Positions 52,452 to 62,168 are shown, numbered from the stretch's first letter. The stretch is DNA of 64,000 nucleotides from JAGVLN01 sp964515755 (GCA_964515755.1 CAZEVK010000002.1:46648-110647), one strand, 5' to 3'. Program-made: numbers and translations. The notes: generated from the sequence alone by a model not told the origin.

Positions 52452-53260
52452 AAATTAGCTTCTATATCTCTTTTTTCTGAAAATAAATGCTTTTGCTCAT
52501 AATGCAATAATTTATCTTTTTTATCCATCTTAGAATTCCCCGGATGAATCATTATTTCTGCATAACTAAATCCTTTAGGAATAAAAAAATCTTTGAGCAA
52601 TTCTTTGTCAATGTTGCATGTGTATAAAATACTGAAGAAATAAGTTTTGGTAGTTATTTTACATGAAATCGAATTAATAGCAGTAAAAAATTTTAGAATA
52701 ATAAATTTAATAATATTTCCATTCCATAAAAATGAATTGTCTTCGCTAATCAATAGAGTATGCAATAGTTTTTCATTTATTATTCTGATATTTGATATTT
52801 TATTTTGTTTGGCAATCCTTGATATAACATTAACAATTCCAGGAATAACGTGAATATGTCGATGGCTATTAATATGATCAATCTCCAATTTATTTTGTTT
52901 AAGATATTTAATTTGTGCAAATAATTCGGTTTCAATTTCTTTCAAAATTGCTTTTCTATGAATCAATACTTTAAAGCATAAACCAACAAAACCACATTTA
53001 AAATTATTATTAGAATCAGTTAATAACGGTAATATATCATGACCAGAAATACTTTTTCCAGTTGTGATATTGAAATGTAATCCTATTTTTATTTCAGGAT
53101 TTTTCTTAGCTATTTCAATAGCCTCTTTGGCATATTGGCCATTTGTAAAAATGCTGAAAGAATATAAAACACCTTTTTTAATAAGATTAGTGATTCCACT
53201 ATTCACTCCTTTGCTCATTCCAGCATCATCAGCATTAAAACGCATTTTATTTTTTTCCAT
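52448..53260 (-). CDS. YdjC/ChbG-family deacetylase, NaxD-like
   Basis: A 270-residue carbohydrate deacetylase of the YdjC/ChbG/HpnK family. The metal and catalytic residues are visible: MRFNADDAGMSKGVNSGI (Asp-Asp near 11-12), IKIGLHFNITTGK (His) and DHINSHRHIHVIPGI (His-x-x-x-His). In Francisella the family member NaxD removes the acetyl group from undecaprenyl-phosphate N-acetylgalactosamine before its transfer to lipid A. Here the gene lies between a polyprenyl-phosphate GT2 (14-base overlap) and argS (4-base overlap), with an ArnT-like transferase further upstream. This makes the same role likely. Other family members act on chito-oligosaccharides. Confidence 0.78.
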   Translation of the reverse strand: MEKNKMRFNADDAGMSKGVNSGITNLIKKGVLYSFSIFTNGQYAKEAIEIAKKNPEIKIGLHFNITTGKSISGHDILPLLTDSNNNFKCGFVGLCFKVLIHRKAILKEIETELFAQIKYLKQNKLEIDHINSHRHIHVIPGIVNVISRIAKQNKISNIRIINEKLLHTLLISEDNSFLWNGNIIKFIILKFFTAINSISCKITTKTYFFSILYTCNIDKELLKDFFIPKGFSYAEIMIHPGNSKMDKKDKLLHYEQKHLFSEKRDIEANL

Positions 53261-54197
53261 TTTTCTTGCTATCTAAAACCTGACTAAAATATAAAGGACG
53301 CTTTTTTGACTCTATGTGAATTCTACCAATATACTCACCGATAATTCCAAGCATAATCATTTGAATACTAAAAACAAATACCACAACACAAATTATAGTG
53401 GCATAACCACTTGTTTCTGTCATATCGTAATAATATTCGTAGATTGTAAATAAACCCAGGCAAATGGATAATATTGCTGCAATTATACCTGCGTATGTTG
53501 CTATGCGTAATGGCTTAATGGAAAATTGGATAATGCTATTTATTGCCAGTTTAAAAGATTTGCTAAAATTATAATGAGTTTGCCCGGAAAATCTTTTTGG
53601 CGCTACAAAATCAACGTAAGCTTCATTTGAAAAACCAATCAACATTAACATAGCGCGGAACATTCCTTCTCTTTCTTCGAGCTTCTTAAGATTCTCAACA
53701 TAAGTGCGATCAATTAGGCGAAAGTCAGGCATATTTGGTGAAATCTCAATATCAGAAATACTATTGATTAGCCAATAATAAGATTTAACAAGAATTTTTC
53801 TAAATATTGATTTTTCTAAATTATCAGTGCATCTTGTAAAAACAATTTCATGCCCATCTTGCCATTCTTTAATCATTGCCGGAAGTAAAGATGGCGGATG
53901 TTGTAAATCGGCATCCATAAAAATCACAGCATCACCAATTGCATAATCAAGCCCTGCTCGCATTGCAACTTCATGTCCAAAATTTTTGAGAAGATTGATA
54001 ATTTTTATCTTACTGTCTTGTTTCTGTAAATTCTTACAAATCTGCAAAGTTTGATCTGTACTGCCGTCATTTACGAAAATAATTTCATACTTTATTTTGT
54101 GAATTTTAGACAAATAATGGCTAAGCTGCGAATAAAGCTCATCAATATTCGTTTCTTCGTTATAAGCAGGAACAACAATGCTGATTAATTTAGTCAT
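53247..54197 (-). CDS. Polyprenyl-phosphate glycosyltransferase, GT2 (ArnC/FlmF/DPM1-like)
   Basis: A 316-residue GT2 enzyme. SIVVPAYNEETNIDELYSQL opens the GT-A fold, DGSTDQTLQICKNL and VIFMDADLQHPPSLL contain the nucleotide- and metal-binding Asp residues, and GQTHYNFSKSFKLAINSII lies before the membrane. Two C-terminal transmembrane helices (about 230-255 and 268-292) are followed by YIGRIHIESKKRPLY. This is the layout of enzymes that move a sugar from a nucleotide to undecaprenyl phosphate. Together with the deacetylase downstream and ArnT-like transferase upstream it forms a complete lipid-A sugar transfer route. Confidence 0.86.
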   Translation of the reverse strand: MTKLISIVVPAYNEETNIDELYSQLSHYLSKIHKIKYEIIFVNDGSTDQTLQICKNLQKQDSKIKIINLLKNFGHEVAMRAGLDYAIGDAVIFMDADLQHPPSLLPAMIKEWQDGHEIVFTRCTDNLEKSIFRKILVKSYYWLINSISDIEISPNMPDFRLIDRTYVENLKKLEEREGMFRAMLMLIGFSNEAYVDFVAPKRFSGQTHYNFSKSFKLAINSIIQFSIKPLRIATYAGIIAAILSICLGLFTIYEYYYDMTETSGYATIICVVVFVFSIQMIMLGIIGEYIGRIHIESKKRPLYFSQVLDSKKNGKK

Positions 54198-54309
54198 TTT
54201 TTAAAATATATACATTTACACATAATTAAAATAACATAATTTAGTAGAAACGCTAGAATATTCAGTTATCGCAATGGGATTGTTAAATTAAGTATGCCAG
54301 CGTTTTTGA

Positions 54310-55794
54310 TTAATACTTGTATTGATATTTATATAAACATCTATCGTTCTTATGATTACATATAATAACTTTCAGATTATTTTTAAGAGATTGGCTTTGT
54401 ATATTATCAAAAATATTATTGTTTATAATAATAAATACATCGTTAGGTAATTTTTTGAAATCTATCTTATCTTCAAGTTTTTTCACCCTATCATTAGAAT
54501 AAAATCGTGAGGCATATTTAAGATCTTTCTTAAAATAAAACACTTCTTCTTTACTGTGTGACAGCGCATGTCGGATAAGTGTTTTATCTGTATTATCTAT
54601 AATAAAATAAAAATGATTTAACGCTAGAGTAGAAAACAGCGTTATTGAGCAAAAAGCTATAGTATAAGTAAATGGCACTATTTTTGGCTCATGCTTTTGA
54701 AAAAAATAAAACATCAATATAGAAAATGGTACAACAGAATATAAGCCATATGAGACAATAATATTTCGCGCTAGCAGAAAAAATACAATTGGGAATAATG
54801 TAAAACAGCTAAAAAATACCACATCTTTGCTAGGCTTCCTTCTAATCCACGAAGTTGGGCTTTTAAAAAAAGAAAAAATTGGATAAAAAATCCATGGAAT
54901 AGTAGATAAAATAAAATAAACTATTATCATTCCTATAGGTTCATTATGAGCATGGCCATATAAATCACCCTTCCAACCAGGCATTAGAAACCTTCCAAAA
55001 TGCTCTCCAATAATAAAATATTCTAAAAACCCTGGATTTTTAATTTCTTCAATAATGTACCATGGTAAGAAAATTAACATGGATATTAGAGCTCCGCTAA
55101 AAATATTGAACTTTTTGAAGAACAAAGCCCAACTCCTATATATTGTCAAATATATGGCAAGCGGAATACACGTCATCACCACACCTATTGGTCCTTTAGC
55201 TAGCATTGAAAATCCTAGCGATATAAAAAACATATATGAGCAAACTTTATTGCCGTTCTTTTCCAGACGAAGCCAAGCACTTAACATAGCAATAGATATA
55301 AAAAAGATCAGAACGCTTTCTGTCATAACAAAACCAGACATAACAATAAATGCCGGCGTAGTTAGAATAATTGTGGGTAAAATTAATGAGCTTTTGAAGC
55401 CATATAATTTTCTAAATAACACATATAAAATAATAGCAAGAAAGATACCTAACAAAAAATGAGGTAATCTTGCCGCAAATTCATTAACACCAAAAATTTT
55501 AAAAGAAGCTGCTGTTAGCCAAAATGATAGTGGCGGTTTTGCTAAAAAAGGTAAAGATGGTTCAACATAAGAAGTTACATAATCACCATGATTAACCATA
55601 CGCATTGCAATGCCTGCGTATCTTGCTTCAGTTGTATCGTTCAAATCATATGAACCTAGCGATATGATTCGTAGCAATAGAACCACAAAGATCGCAATAT
55701 AGCACCTAATCAGAATATTTTTAGACAAAAAATTACCTAAGATTAAAAATTGAATTAAAGAAATATACAGTATTTTTCTATGGTTACAAAACAA
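54310..55794 (-). CDS. ArnT/FlmK-like lipid glycosyltransferase (GT83, PMT superfamily)
   Basis: A 494-residue integral membrane glycosyltransferase. The first periplasmic loop has DLNDTTEARYAGIAMRMVNH with the catalytic Asp/Glu pair (D-x-x-E/EARYA), then LPFLAKPPLSFWLTAASFKI, the ArnT signature KPPLxFW. About 11-12 hydrophobic helices follow, then a small periplasmic C-terminal domain. ArnT enzymes transfer an amino sugar from undecaprenyl phosphate to lipid A phosphate. The start overlaps the end of the gp14-like gene by 11 bases. The substrate here is inferred from the neighbouring GT2 and NaxD-like deacetylase; other PMT-family acceptors are possible. Confidence 0.82.
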   Translation of the reverse strand: MFCNHRKILYISLIQFLILGNFLSKNILIRCYIAIFVVLLLRIISLGSYDLNDTTEARYAGIAMRMVNHGDYVTSYVEPSLPFLAKPPLSFWLTAASFKIFGVNEFAARLPHFLLGIFLAIILYVLFRKLYGFKSSLILPTIILTTPAFIVMSGFVMTESVLIFFISIAMLSAWLRLEKNGNKVCSYMFFISLGFSMLAKGPIGVVMTCIPLAIYLTIYRSWALFFKKFNIFSGALISMLIFLPWYIIEEIKNPGFLEYFIIGEHFGRFLMPGWKGDLYGHAHNEPIGMIIVYFILSTIPWIFYPIFSFFKSPTSWIRRKPSKDVVFFSCFTLFPIVFFLLARNIIVSYGLYSVVPFSILMFYFFQKHEPKIVPFTYTIAFCSITLFSTLALNHFYFIIDNTDKTLIRHALSHSKEEVFYFKKDLKYASRFYSNDRVKKLEDKIDFKKLPNDVFIIINNNIFDNIQSQSLKNNLKVIICNHKNDRCLYKYQYKY

Positions 55795-56239
55795 AAGAGT
55801 ATATCTGTACCAAACGCTGCTGCCATTTGCTATCCAAACGATGATAATATACTTTACCTACCACAGAATAAGCGTGGATAATAAATAATTCATCTGCCTG
55901 TTTATCAATAATGGCTAAATGTTGTGGGTTTTTAGTAAATGAAAATAAAGCTACATCACCCGTTTGAGCACTATTTATATTATTACCTTTTTCTAACAAA
56001 TGTTGTGACAATTGATGGCGAAGGTTGTCACCATCAGGCATATTAGAATAATTTTGACTATCATAATCAATAAGTAGGTTCCCGGTTTTTGATCGCAGAT
56101 TTAATGCAGTTGCCACGCCTATTATTAAACCAATGCAATCACAACCGCCGCAATGATTTATCGATATTTTTACTCGCCCTTGATGATAAAAATCAGTTCC
56201 AAGCCAAGTTTTAGCTTCGGTAATAATTTTTTGCCGCAT
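55784..56239 (-). CDS. GTA cell-wall peptidase (gp14-like, NlpC/P60)
   Basis: A 151-residue NlpC/P60-type cysteine peptidase of the GTA gp14 group. The start is MRQKIITEAKTWLGTDFYHQ. The catalytic Cys lies in NHCGGCDCIGLIIGVA, followed by QTGDVALFSF and the catalytic His in PQHLAIIDK, ending FIIHAYSVVGKVYYHRLDS. In the Rhodobacter particle it sits in the baseplate and cuts peptidoglycan during DNA delivery. The frame is intact. It is separated from the other GTA genes by 8 kb and now overlaps an envelope glycosyltransferase gene, so it may have been kept for cell-wall work. Confidence 0.85.
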   Translation of the reverse strand: MRQKIITEAKTWLGTDFYHQGRVKISINHCGGCDCIGLIIGVATALNLRSKTGNLLIDYDSQNYSNMPDGDNLRHQLSQHLLEKGNNINSAQTGDVALFSFTKNPQHLAIIDKQADELFIIHAYSVVGKVYYHRLDSKWQQRLVQIYSFVL

Positions 56240-56465
56240 AGGATTTAATGTTAGGTAGATGTATAGATAAGTAAATTTTAAAACTTTAATTAAAGAGATA
56301 TGGTTATAGTTTATTAAAAGCTTACAAATAATAAAAATTAGTTTATAAATAGTAAAGTTTATATAATAAAAATATAATTCATTTCATTGAAATCAAATTA
56401 TAAAAAAAGTAGGTAGCTTTCTAGCAGTATCAATCTTATTAATTTATTAGCTTAAGAAAAATTTT

Positions 56466-57565
56466 ATGGAAACAAAAAATAAAAGCTTACATTTACAAGT
56501 CAATGCCACAAACTATCTAAGAATTGAAAATGGACCTTTAGAAGTAAAAAATGCTATTAACTCTCTTTTTAACTCTTTTAGTAATCAAAAAACAAGTAAA
56601 TGGGCACTATTTAATAGTGATGAACAATACTATATGTCTGATCTTGATGAGTATAAGTTACTTAGAAAGATGATAAAAAGTAACCCTGACCAAAGTAGTT
56701 TTAACATAATCGATATAGGAGCTGGAGATTATTCTTGGGTACAAAGTATGACCAAATTATTTAATAATGGAGATGAAGCTTTTACTAATAAAAGCTTTAA
56801 TATTTTTAGCCTTAATGGCGAAGGTTCACCTGAAGTAACTGAAATAGAAAATGTAAAACTACACTACTATGGCGGTTTTAAATCAGAGGAGCTTTTATCA
56901 GAATTTAATGCCAAAGGCCATAAATTAGAAAATAATGTTGATTTTATTGTTTCAAGATTTTCCTTGAGAGATATGGTAGATCCTATTGGTACTGTACTTC
57001 AATCATATGATTTATTTAAAACCTAATACCGGTTTAATGATTATAGTTGATTTTCCTGTAACATATAAAAATCTTGACGGAAGTTTATTATATAAAAGTC
57101 CTGACAAATTTGAAGGACATCTTAAACAATTTCATATTTATTCGTATTTAGATGCTAATGTTTTAATGTGCCCATCTAATACTGGAGTTCGTTCATTTAC
57201 TCACTTTAGCATACAAAAAATTACTGCTGATACTGCTAAATTACCCATTACTTACTCTGGTTTAGATTTTGTTAGCGGGCGTTTTCACACTTAGTGAATA
57301 TAAAACAGAATTCTCTTCTCTTGAACAAACTGAGAAAATGGAAATGAAGTTAATTTCTTCATCATGTACTAATACTGAATATGATAGTGGCTGCTTTGGT
57401 GATAAAGAATTATATGATTGGTTTGAAAATAATGCTTTATTCTCAAATGATCCGCATTATAAATATTGCGGAGTTATAAAAAGCAGTGGAGATATGTCAG
57501 CGATTATAATCATTACGATTTATAAAATAGCTCTGTCATATTATTTGGTTATGCAAAAGATTTAA
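56466..57565 (+). pseudogene. Methyltransferase-like protein gene with two frameshifts
   Basis: ATG 56466 opens METKNKSLHLQVNATNYLRI. SFNIIDIGAGDYSWVQSM resembles motif I of SAM-dependent methyltransferases, and NVDFIVSRFSLRDMVDPIGT resembles motif IV. An extra A in the run at 57018-57021 shifts the frame after YDLFK. The other frame continues PNTGLMIIVDFPVTYKNLDG to LDFVS, and a second shift near 57275 leads into GVFTLSEYKTEFSSLEQTEK and ends at 57565. Joined it is about 360 residues. The first 186 residues could still be made. The C-terminal part is unrecognised. It overlaps the pepP stop on the other strand by 17 bases. Confidence 0.68.
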
Positions 57566-59252
57566 TTTTGTTATCAAACCACGCTTTAGTTGATGGTGTT
57601 AAACTATTGCCAATGGTTTTAGCTATATCTTGATGACAGTCTTTTAACCAATGGCGCTCTGAGAGAGTTAAGCTATCAAAATCAATTAATTTTGGTTCAA
57701 GAAAAACTTTAGTTAAAGGAGAAAAGCATAAAAACCCAAGAGATGATTCTTTAACTAAAACTAGATTTTCAATTCGAATACCGTACGCATTTTCTTTATA
57801 GTAACCTGGTTCAATTGAAACAATCATTCCTTCTTGCAGAGCCTCATCACTAAATTTGCTAACACGCTGTGGACCTTCATGCACCGAAAGGAAACTACCA
57901 ACACCATGACCAGTACCGTGCGCATAATCTTTACCCTCTTGCCATAATGGCAACCTGGCAAGAGCATCTAGCTGCGCACCGCTTGTGCCGATCGGAAATT
58001 TAGCTGATGATAAAGCAATATGACCTTTCAATACTAATGTAAAATTATAAATTTGCTCTTCAGTCGGTTCACCAATTGCAATAACGCGAGTTACATCAGT
58101 GGTACCACCATAATATTGCCCACCAGAATCTAATAACAATAAATTATTGCCAGTAATAGTTTTATTAGTTTTTAAAGTTGGATTGTAATGAATAATCGCG
58201 CCATTTTCTGCAAAGCCTGCAATGGTAGCAAAGCTTGGAGAAACGAAGTCAGGTTGCTGCTTTCTATATTCTAAAAGCTTTTCTGATACTGAGATTTCAG
58301 TTTCATTCACGCTTTGTTCCAACCAGCATAAAAACTCTGTTAATGCAATCGCATCATAAAGATGAGCTCTAATTGCACCATTTATTTCTTCAGTATTTTT
58401 AATTGCTTTAGGTAATTGGCACGGATCAATAGCAAGAGTAATATTAGGTAAAAGCTGTTTAAACCAATATGGTGATGATGGGCTAATTTGAATTCTTAAA
58501 TCAGTAAGCTTTTTTAATTGTGCAGCTAAATCTGAGATAAGTTTAAGCTTTATTAGATGTTTTTCTAAGTAAGTTATAATTTCCTGCTCGGGAATATGTT
58601 CTAAAAATAATTCCATATTACCATCTTTATATGCAATTAAAAAACCAAGAAAAAATGGTGTAAATTCAACAGCATTTCCGCGTAAATTCAGCAACCAACA
58701 AATAGAATCAGGCGCAGTTATTATAAACGCATCAATATTATCTTGTTTAAGATATTTTCTTTTATATTCAATATCTTGCCCAGAGTATTTAATGTTATAG
58801 ATAAATATTTTAGATGTCGATTTTGGCGAAATAATATCTGCGTTTGAAACATCATCAACAAGATTTTTTTCAATTGCAATAAACTTAGATTTTGTAGAAA
58901 ATGAAAAGAATTTTTCTACCTGATTAATCATATGCAACTTGGGATCAAACCCAATAATTAAAGAATAAGCATTTAGTATTTTTTTAAAATTATTTTGTGT
59001 ATATTCAATAATCTCAAAATCATCATCTAGTTCATTTTTTGCTTGAAGAAGATAACGACCATCAGTAAAGAAAATTTTCTTATCATCAGTAATTAAAGCT
59101 AGTCCATTTGAACCAGTAAAACCAGTTAAATATTTAAGTCTAGCTTTATGCTGAGGCACGTATTCATTCTGAAATTCATCATTAGAAGGAATAATATAAG
59201 AATTGATGCCATAATCTTTAAAAAGATTACGTAATTTGCTGATTTTATCCAT
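57549..59252 (-). CDS. pepP: Xaa-Pro aminopeptidase (M24B)
   Basis: A 567-residue aminopeptidase P of the three-domain long type. Two creatinase-like N-terminal domains (YIIPSNDEFQNEYVPQHKAR, about 19-38) precede the pita-bread domain. Metal ligands are visible in LLLLDSGGQYYGGTTDVTRV (two Asp), HGTGHGVGSFLSVHEGP (His) and MIVSIEPGYYKENAYGIRIE (two Glu). It releases N-terminal residues before proline in the cytosol. The length matches the alphaproteobacterial/eukaryotic form rather than the short E. coli PepP. Its start overlaps the ligA stop by 8 bases, so the two are coupled. Confidence 0.94.
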   Translation of the reverse strand: MDKISKLRNLFKDYGINSYIIPSNDEFQNEYVPQHKARLKYLTGFTGSNGLALITDDKKIFFTDGRYLLQAKNELDDDFEIIEYTQNNFKKILNAYSLIIGFDPKLHMINQVEKFFSFSTKSKFIAIEKNLVDDVSNADIISPKSTSKIFIYNIKYSGQDIEYKRKYLKQDNIDAFIITAPDSICWLLNLRGNAVEFTPFFLGFLIAYKDGNMELFLEHIPEQEIITYLEKHLIKLKLISDLAAQLKKLTDLRIQISPSSPYWFKQLLPNITLAIDPCQLPKAIKNTEEINGAIRAHLYDAIALTEFLCWLEQSVNETEISVSEKLLEYRKQQPDFVSPSFATIAGFAENGAIIHYNPTLKTNKTITGNNLLLLDSGGQYYGGTTDVTRVIAIGEPTEEQIYNFTLVLKGHIALSSAKFPIGTSGAQLDALARLPLWQEGKDYAHGTGHGVGSFLSVHEGPQRVSKFSDEALQEGMIVSIEPGYYKENAYGIRIENLVLVKESSLGFLCFSPLTKVFLEPKLIDFDSLTLSERHWLKDCHQDIAKTIGNSLTPSTKAWFDNKIKSFA

Positions 59253-61316
59253 TAATTAGTTCCTGCCATTGATCTTCAGTTAAAATTTTTAAACCTAATG
59301 CCTGAGCTTTAGTTAACTTACTTCCAGCTTCTTTACCTACTACTACGTAGTCAGTTTTTGCAGAAATAGAAGAAACAACCTTAGCGCCTAAAGATTCAGC
59401 TAAAGCCTTTGCTTCATCACGAGACATGTTATTTAATGAGCCCGTAAAAATTATAGTTTTGCCAGACAAAATACCATTACTTGTTTTATCTTCATAAACA
59501 CCAATATTTAATATATTGCCTAATTGCTCAACTATATGTCGGCTATATTCTTGATGAAAAAAACTTTGTAAAGCACTTACTACTTTCATACCTATACTAT
59601 CAACACCATCAAGCTCTTCAATCACTTGTTGATTATTTTGTGCTAATTGCAGCATATGATCGTAAAAGTTAGGAAAGTTACTATACTGACGTGCCAACAT
59701 CTTAGCATTAACCTCGCCGATATATCTAATACCTAATGCATAAATAAATTTATCGAGAGTAGTATTTTTAGCGTTTCTAATTGAGTTATAAAGATTTTCA
59801 ACTGACTTCTTACCCCAACCGGAAAAGCTCATTAGTTTTTGTAAAGCCTCTTGACTTTCAATTAATAAAAAAATATCAACCAGCGTTTTTACCAAGCCCT
59901 GCTCATATAAAAATAATATGTTACTATCCCCTAGTCCTTCAATGTCAAATGCTCCTTTAGAACTAAAATGCCGTAAACGCTCAATGATTTGTGCCCGACA
60001 TTTAAGCTCACCGCTGCAACGAACTGCAACTTCTCCATCATCAATTATTACTTCACTACCGCAAGCAGGACAATATTTTGGAAAGACATATTTTTGAGTA
60101 TCTTTTGGCCTTAATTTTAAATCTGCTGAAATAACTTTTGGAATTACATCACCCGCTCGTTCAATGATTACAGTATCTCCAATACGTACATCTAATCTTT
60201 CAATTTCGTCTTTATTATGCAAAGATGCACGCTTTACTACAACACCACCAACATTAATTGGCTCCAGTTCTGCTACCGGCGTTAATGCACCCGTACGACC
60301 AACTTGTATAGTAATGGCATTAAGTGTAGTTTTTGCTTGCTCAGCAGGAAATTTATGAGCGGTAGCAAACCTTGGAGAACGTGAAATATAACCTAACCTT
60401 TCTTGCAAAGCAAAAGAATTGACTTTATACACTACACCATCAATATCATAAGAAATATCGGATCTCTTATTGTAAATATCTTCATAAAATTTTTGAATCA
60501 TGGCTAATGACTTGGTACAAAGATGAATATTACCAACTTTAAAGCCAAATTGCTTAAATTTATCAAGCAATTCTTGCTGAGTGTTAGCAATAGATTCACT
60601 AACTTCACCCAAACCATAAACAAAATATTTAAGCTGGCGTGATTTGGTAATATTGGCATCTAACTGACGAAGAGATCCTGCTGCTGCATTACGTGGATTT
60701 GCAAATAATGGCTGCTTTAAATTTTTACGTTCTTCATTAAGACGTTCAAAATCCTCACGCAACATAAATACTTCGCCACGAATTTCAAGAAACTCAGCAT
60801 GCGTATCTATTTCCATTGGAAAACTAGCTAAAGTTTTGAGATTTTCGGTAATATTCTCACCAACAAAACCATCACCTCTAGTAGCACCATATTTGAATTT
60901 ACCTTTTTCATAAGTTGCTGTAAAAGATAATCCATCAATTTTTAATTCACAAATTATCTCCACTTGCTCTGACTCACTCAAACCCAAAAATCTTTTAATT
61001 CGCCCAAGAAAATCTCCAACTTCTTCTATGCTAAAACAATTGCTTAGAGAGAGCATTGGTTTTTTGTGAGTAATTTTCTCAAAAACATTGTTAACTTCAC
61101 TGCCAATTTTATTGCTGGGGCTATCAAATCTTTTCAAATTAGGAAATTGATCTTCAATCTGTTGATTGCGCAAAAAAAACTTATCCCACTCTGCATCGCT
61201 AACTAGAGGGGCATTATGGATGTAATAATATTCATTATATTGAGCNNNNNNNNNNCTTCAAGGGGGGTCAATTGATCAACTGAAGTATTAAATGATACTG
61301 GTGATCTTGTATTCAT
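59245..61316 (-). CDS. ligA: NAD-dependent DNA ligase LigA, interrupted by assembly gap
   Basis: The adenylation domain holds the KxDG motif in ICELKIDGLSFTATYEKGKF. The OB domain has GRTGALTPVAELEPI. The Zn finger is CPACGSEVI...CSGELKCRA, followed by HhH repeats and a C-terminal BRCT domain (SGKTIIFTGSLNNMSRDEAK). The frame stays open upstream through the Ia domain as AQYNEYYYIHNAPLVSDAEW to the 10-N gap at 61246-61255. Beyond the gap ATG 61316 gives MNTRSPVSFNTSVDQLTPLE, the expected LigA start. About 10 residues are therefore lost in the gap, and a TTG at 61173 is not the real start. It seals nicks in replication and repair. Confidence 0.93.
61246..61255. other. Assembly gap (10 N)
   Basis: Ten Ns inside the N-terminal domain of ligA mark a scaffold join of unknown true length. 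Confidence 0.95.
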
Positions 61317-61409
61317 ACTAAAAAATGCTCTATACAATCTATAAATAATACCACTTTATCAGGATTGGATATCCTTGCCAAGGCAATATATAAATAGTAC
61401 ACACCATTA

Positions 61410-61574
61410 CTAATGAAATAGGTAATTTCCCAAAAATGGTTCTTCAGCTAGTTTTATTACCGTGTCGGGATCATCGAAATTTATCAATGAAATTTGTGCA
61501 TTGATTTTATCCATCATAAATTCTGCGCAAGATTTTACATGTATTTTAATATCGTCCCAATATTCATTTTCCAC
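61410..61574 (-). CDS. Small 54-residue protein or gene fragment
   Basis: A GTG-initiated frame at 61574 encodes MENEYWDDIKIHVKSCAEFM and continues NAQISLINFDDPDTVIKLAE to the TAG at 61410. The composition is protein-like (acidic, amphipathic) and unlike random AT-rich DNA. It begins 2 bases after the stop of another small frame, as in an operon. No family is recognised. It could equally be a remnant of a larger gene. Confidence 0.35.
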   Translation of the reverse strand: MENEYWDDIKIHVKSCAEFMMDKINAQISLINFDDPDTVIKLAEEPFLGNYLFH

Positions 61575-61576
61575 AC

Positions 61577-61711
61577 CTATACAAATTGATCACGCTTTAT
61601 AATCCGTTGATGTGATTTAGATAAACGATTTTGCAGTGTACCCACGCCTTTAAGTTGTTGCTGCACTTTACCGGCTATATATCGCAAAATCGTAGAGTGT
61701 GGCAAATGCAC
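61577..61711 (-). CDS. Small basic 44-residue protein or gene fragment
   Basis: From a GTG at 61711 the frame reads MHLPHSTILRYIAGKVQQQL, then GTLQNRLSKSHQRIIKRDQF. It is a basic helix-rich peptide with stop at 61577, 2 bases before the next small frame. The composition is protein-like and no family is recognised. It is probably a fragment, because neighbouring small genes are decayed. Confidence 0.3.
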   Translation of the reverse strand: MHLPHSTILRYIAGKVQQQLKGVGTLQNRLSKSHQRIIKRDQFV

Positions 61712-61723
61712 AAGGATTATGGT

Positions 61724-62168
61724 CTATTTTAAAAACAACTGTAACATAATTGCCAATAATAGCACCATCCATTTAAGAATATCATTTTTTACAGCAGTAG
61801 TTTCTAATTTTACGTATGAATAAAATTCATCTTTAGTAACAAAATTTCTCATTTCCGTTTTTATTTCTGTACGTAATAGGTGCAATTCATCCTTTGTGGC
61901 AAAGTTCTTCATTTCTTTGCGTACAAGCTTGGAATTCCTCTTTTGTCTCTATACGCATAAGTTTAACGTCTTTCTCAAGAGACTTAAGGTCTTTCCCAAG
62001 AGATTTAACATCTTTCTCTAACATAAAAACTTGCTCTTTAGTTGCAAGTTTAGAAACATCATAATCCCTGCTTTCGATAAGGACTTAACAATAACTTCAG
62101 CTTGACGTTCGTCAAAACCGGTAGCTTGGTAGCTCTTTTATGTGTTTATGTGTATCAAATGTATGCAT
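61724..62168 (-). pseudogene. DUF1640-like coiled-coil gene, several frameshifts
   Basis: ATG 62168 opens MHTFDTHKHIKEL. A shift leads into QATGFDERQAEVIVKSLSK; a second into DYDVSKLATKEQVFMLEKDV and KSLGKDLKSLEKDV; and a third into MKNFATKDELHLLRTEIKTE and a C-terminal transmembrane helix ILKWMVLLLAIMLQLFLK, stop at 61724. Joined it has the FDT-helix, AxxGFxxxQAE, heptad coiled coil and tail anchor typical of DUF1640 / CCDC90-like proteins, common in Rickettsiales and other alphaproteobacteria. At least three independent lesions show a dead gene. Confidence 0.62.

Noticed and set aside
11822..57565. All frameshifts being sequencing errors
   Set aside because: Only a few lie in homopolymers, lesions cluster in GTA and accessory genes, and mfd, argS, ligA, pepP, dnaA, dnaN and ychF are free of them.
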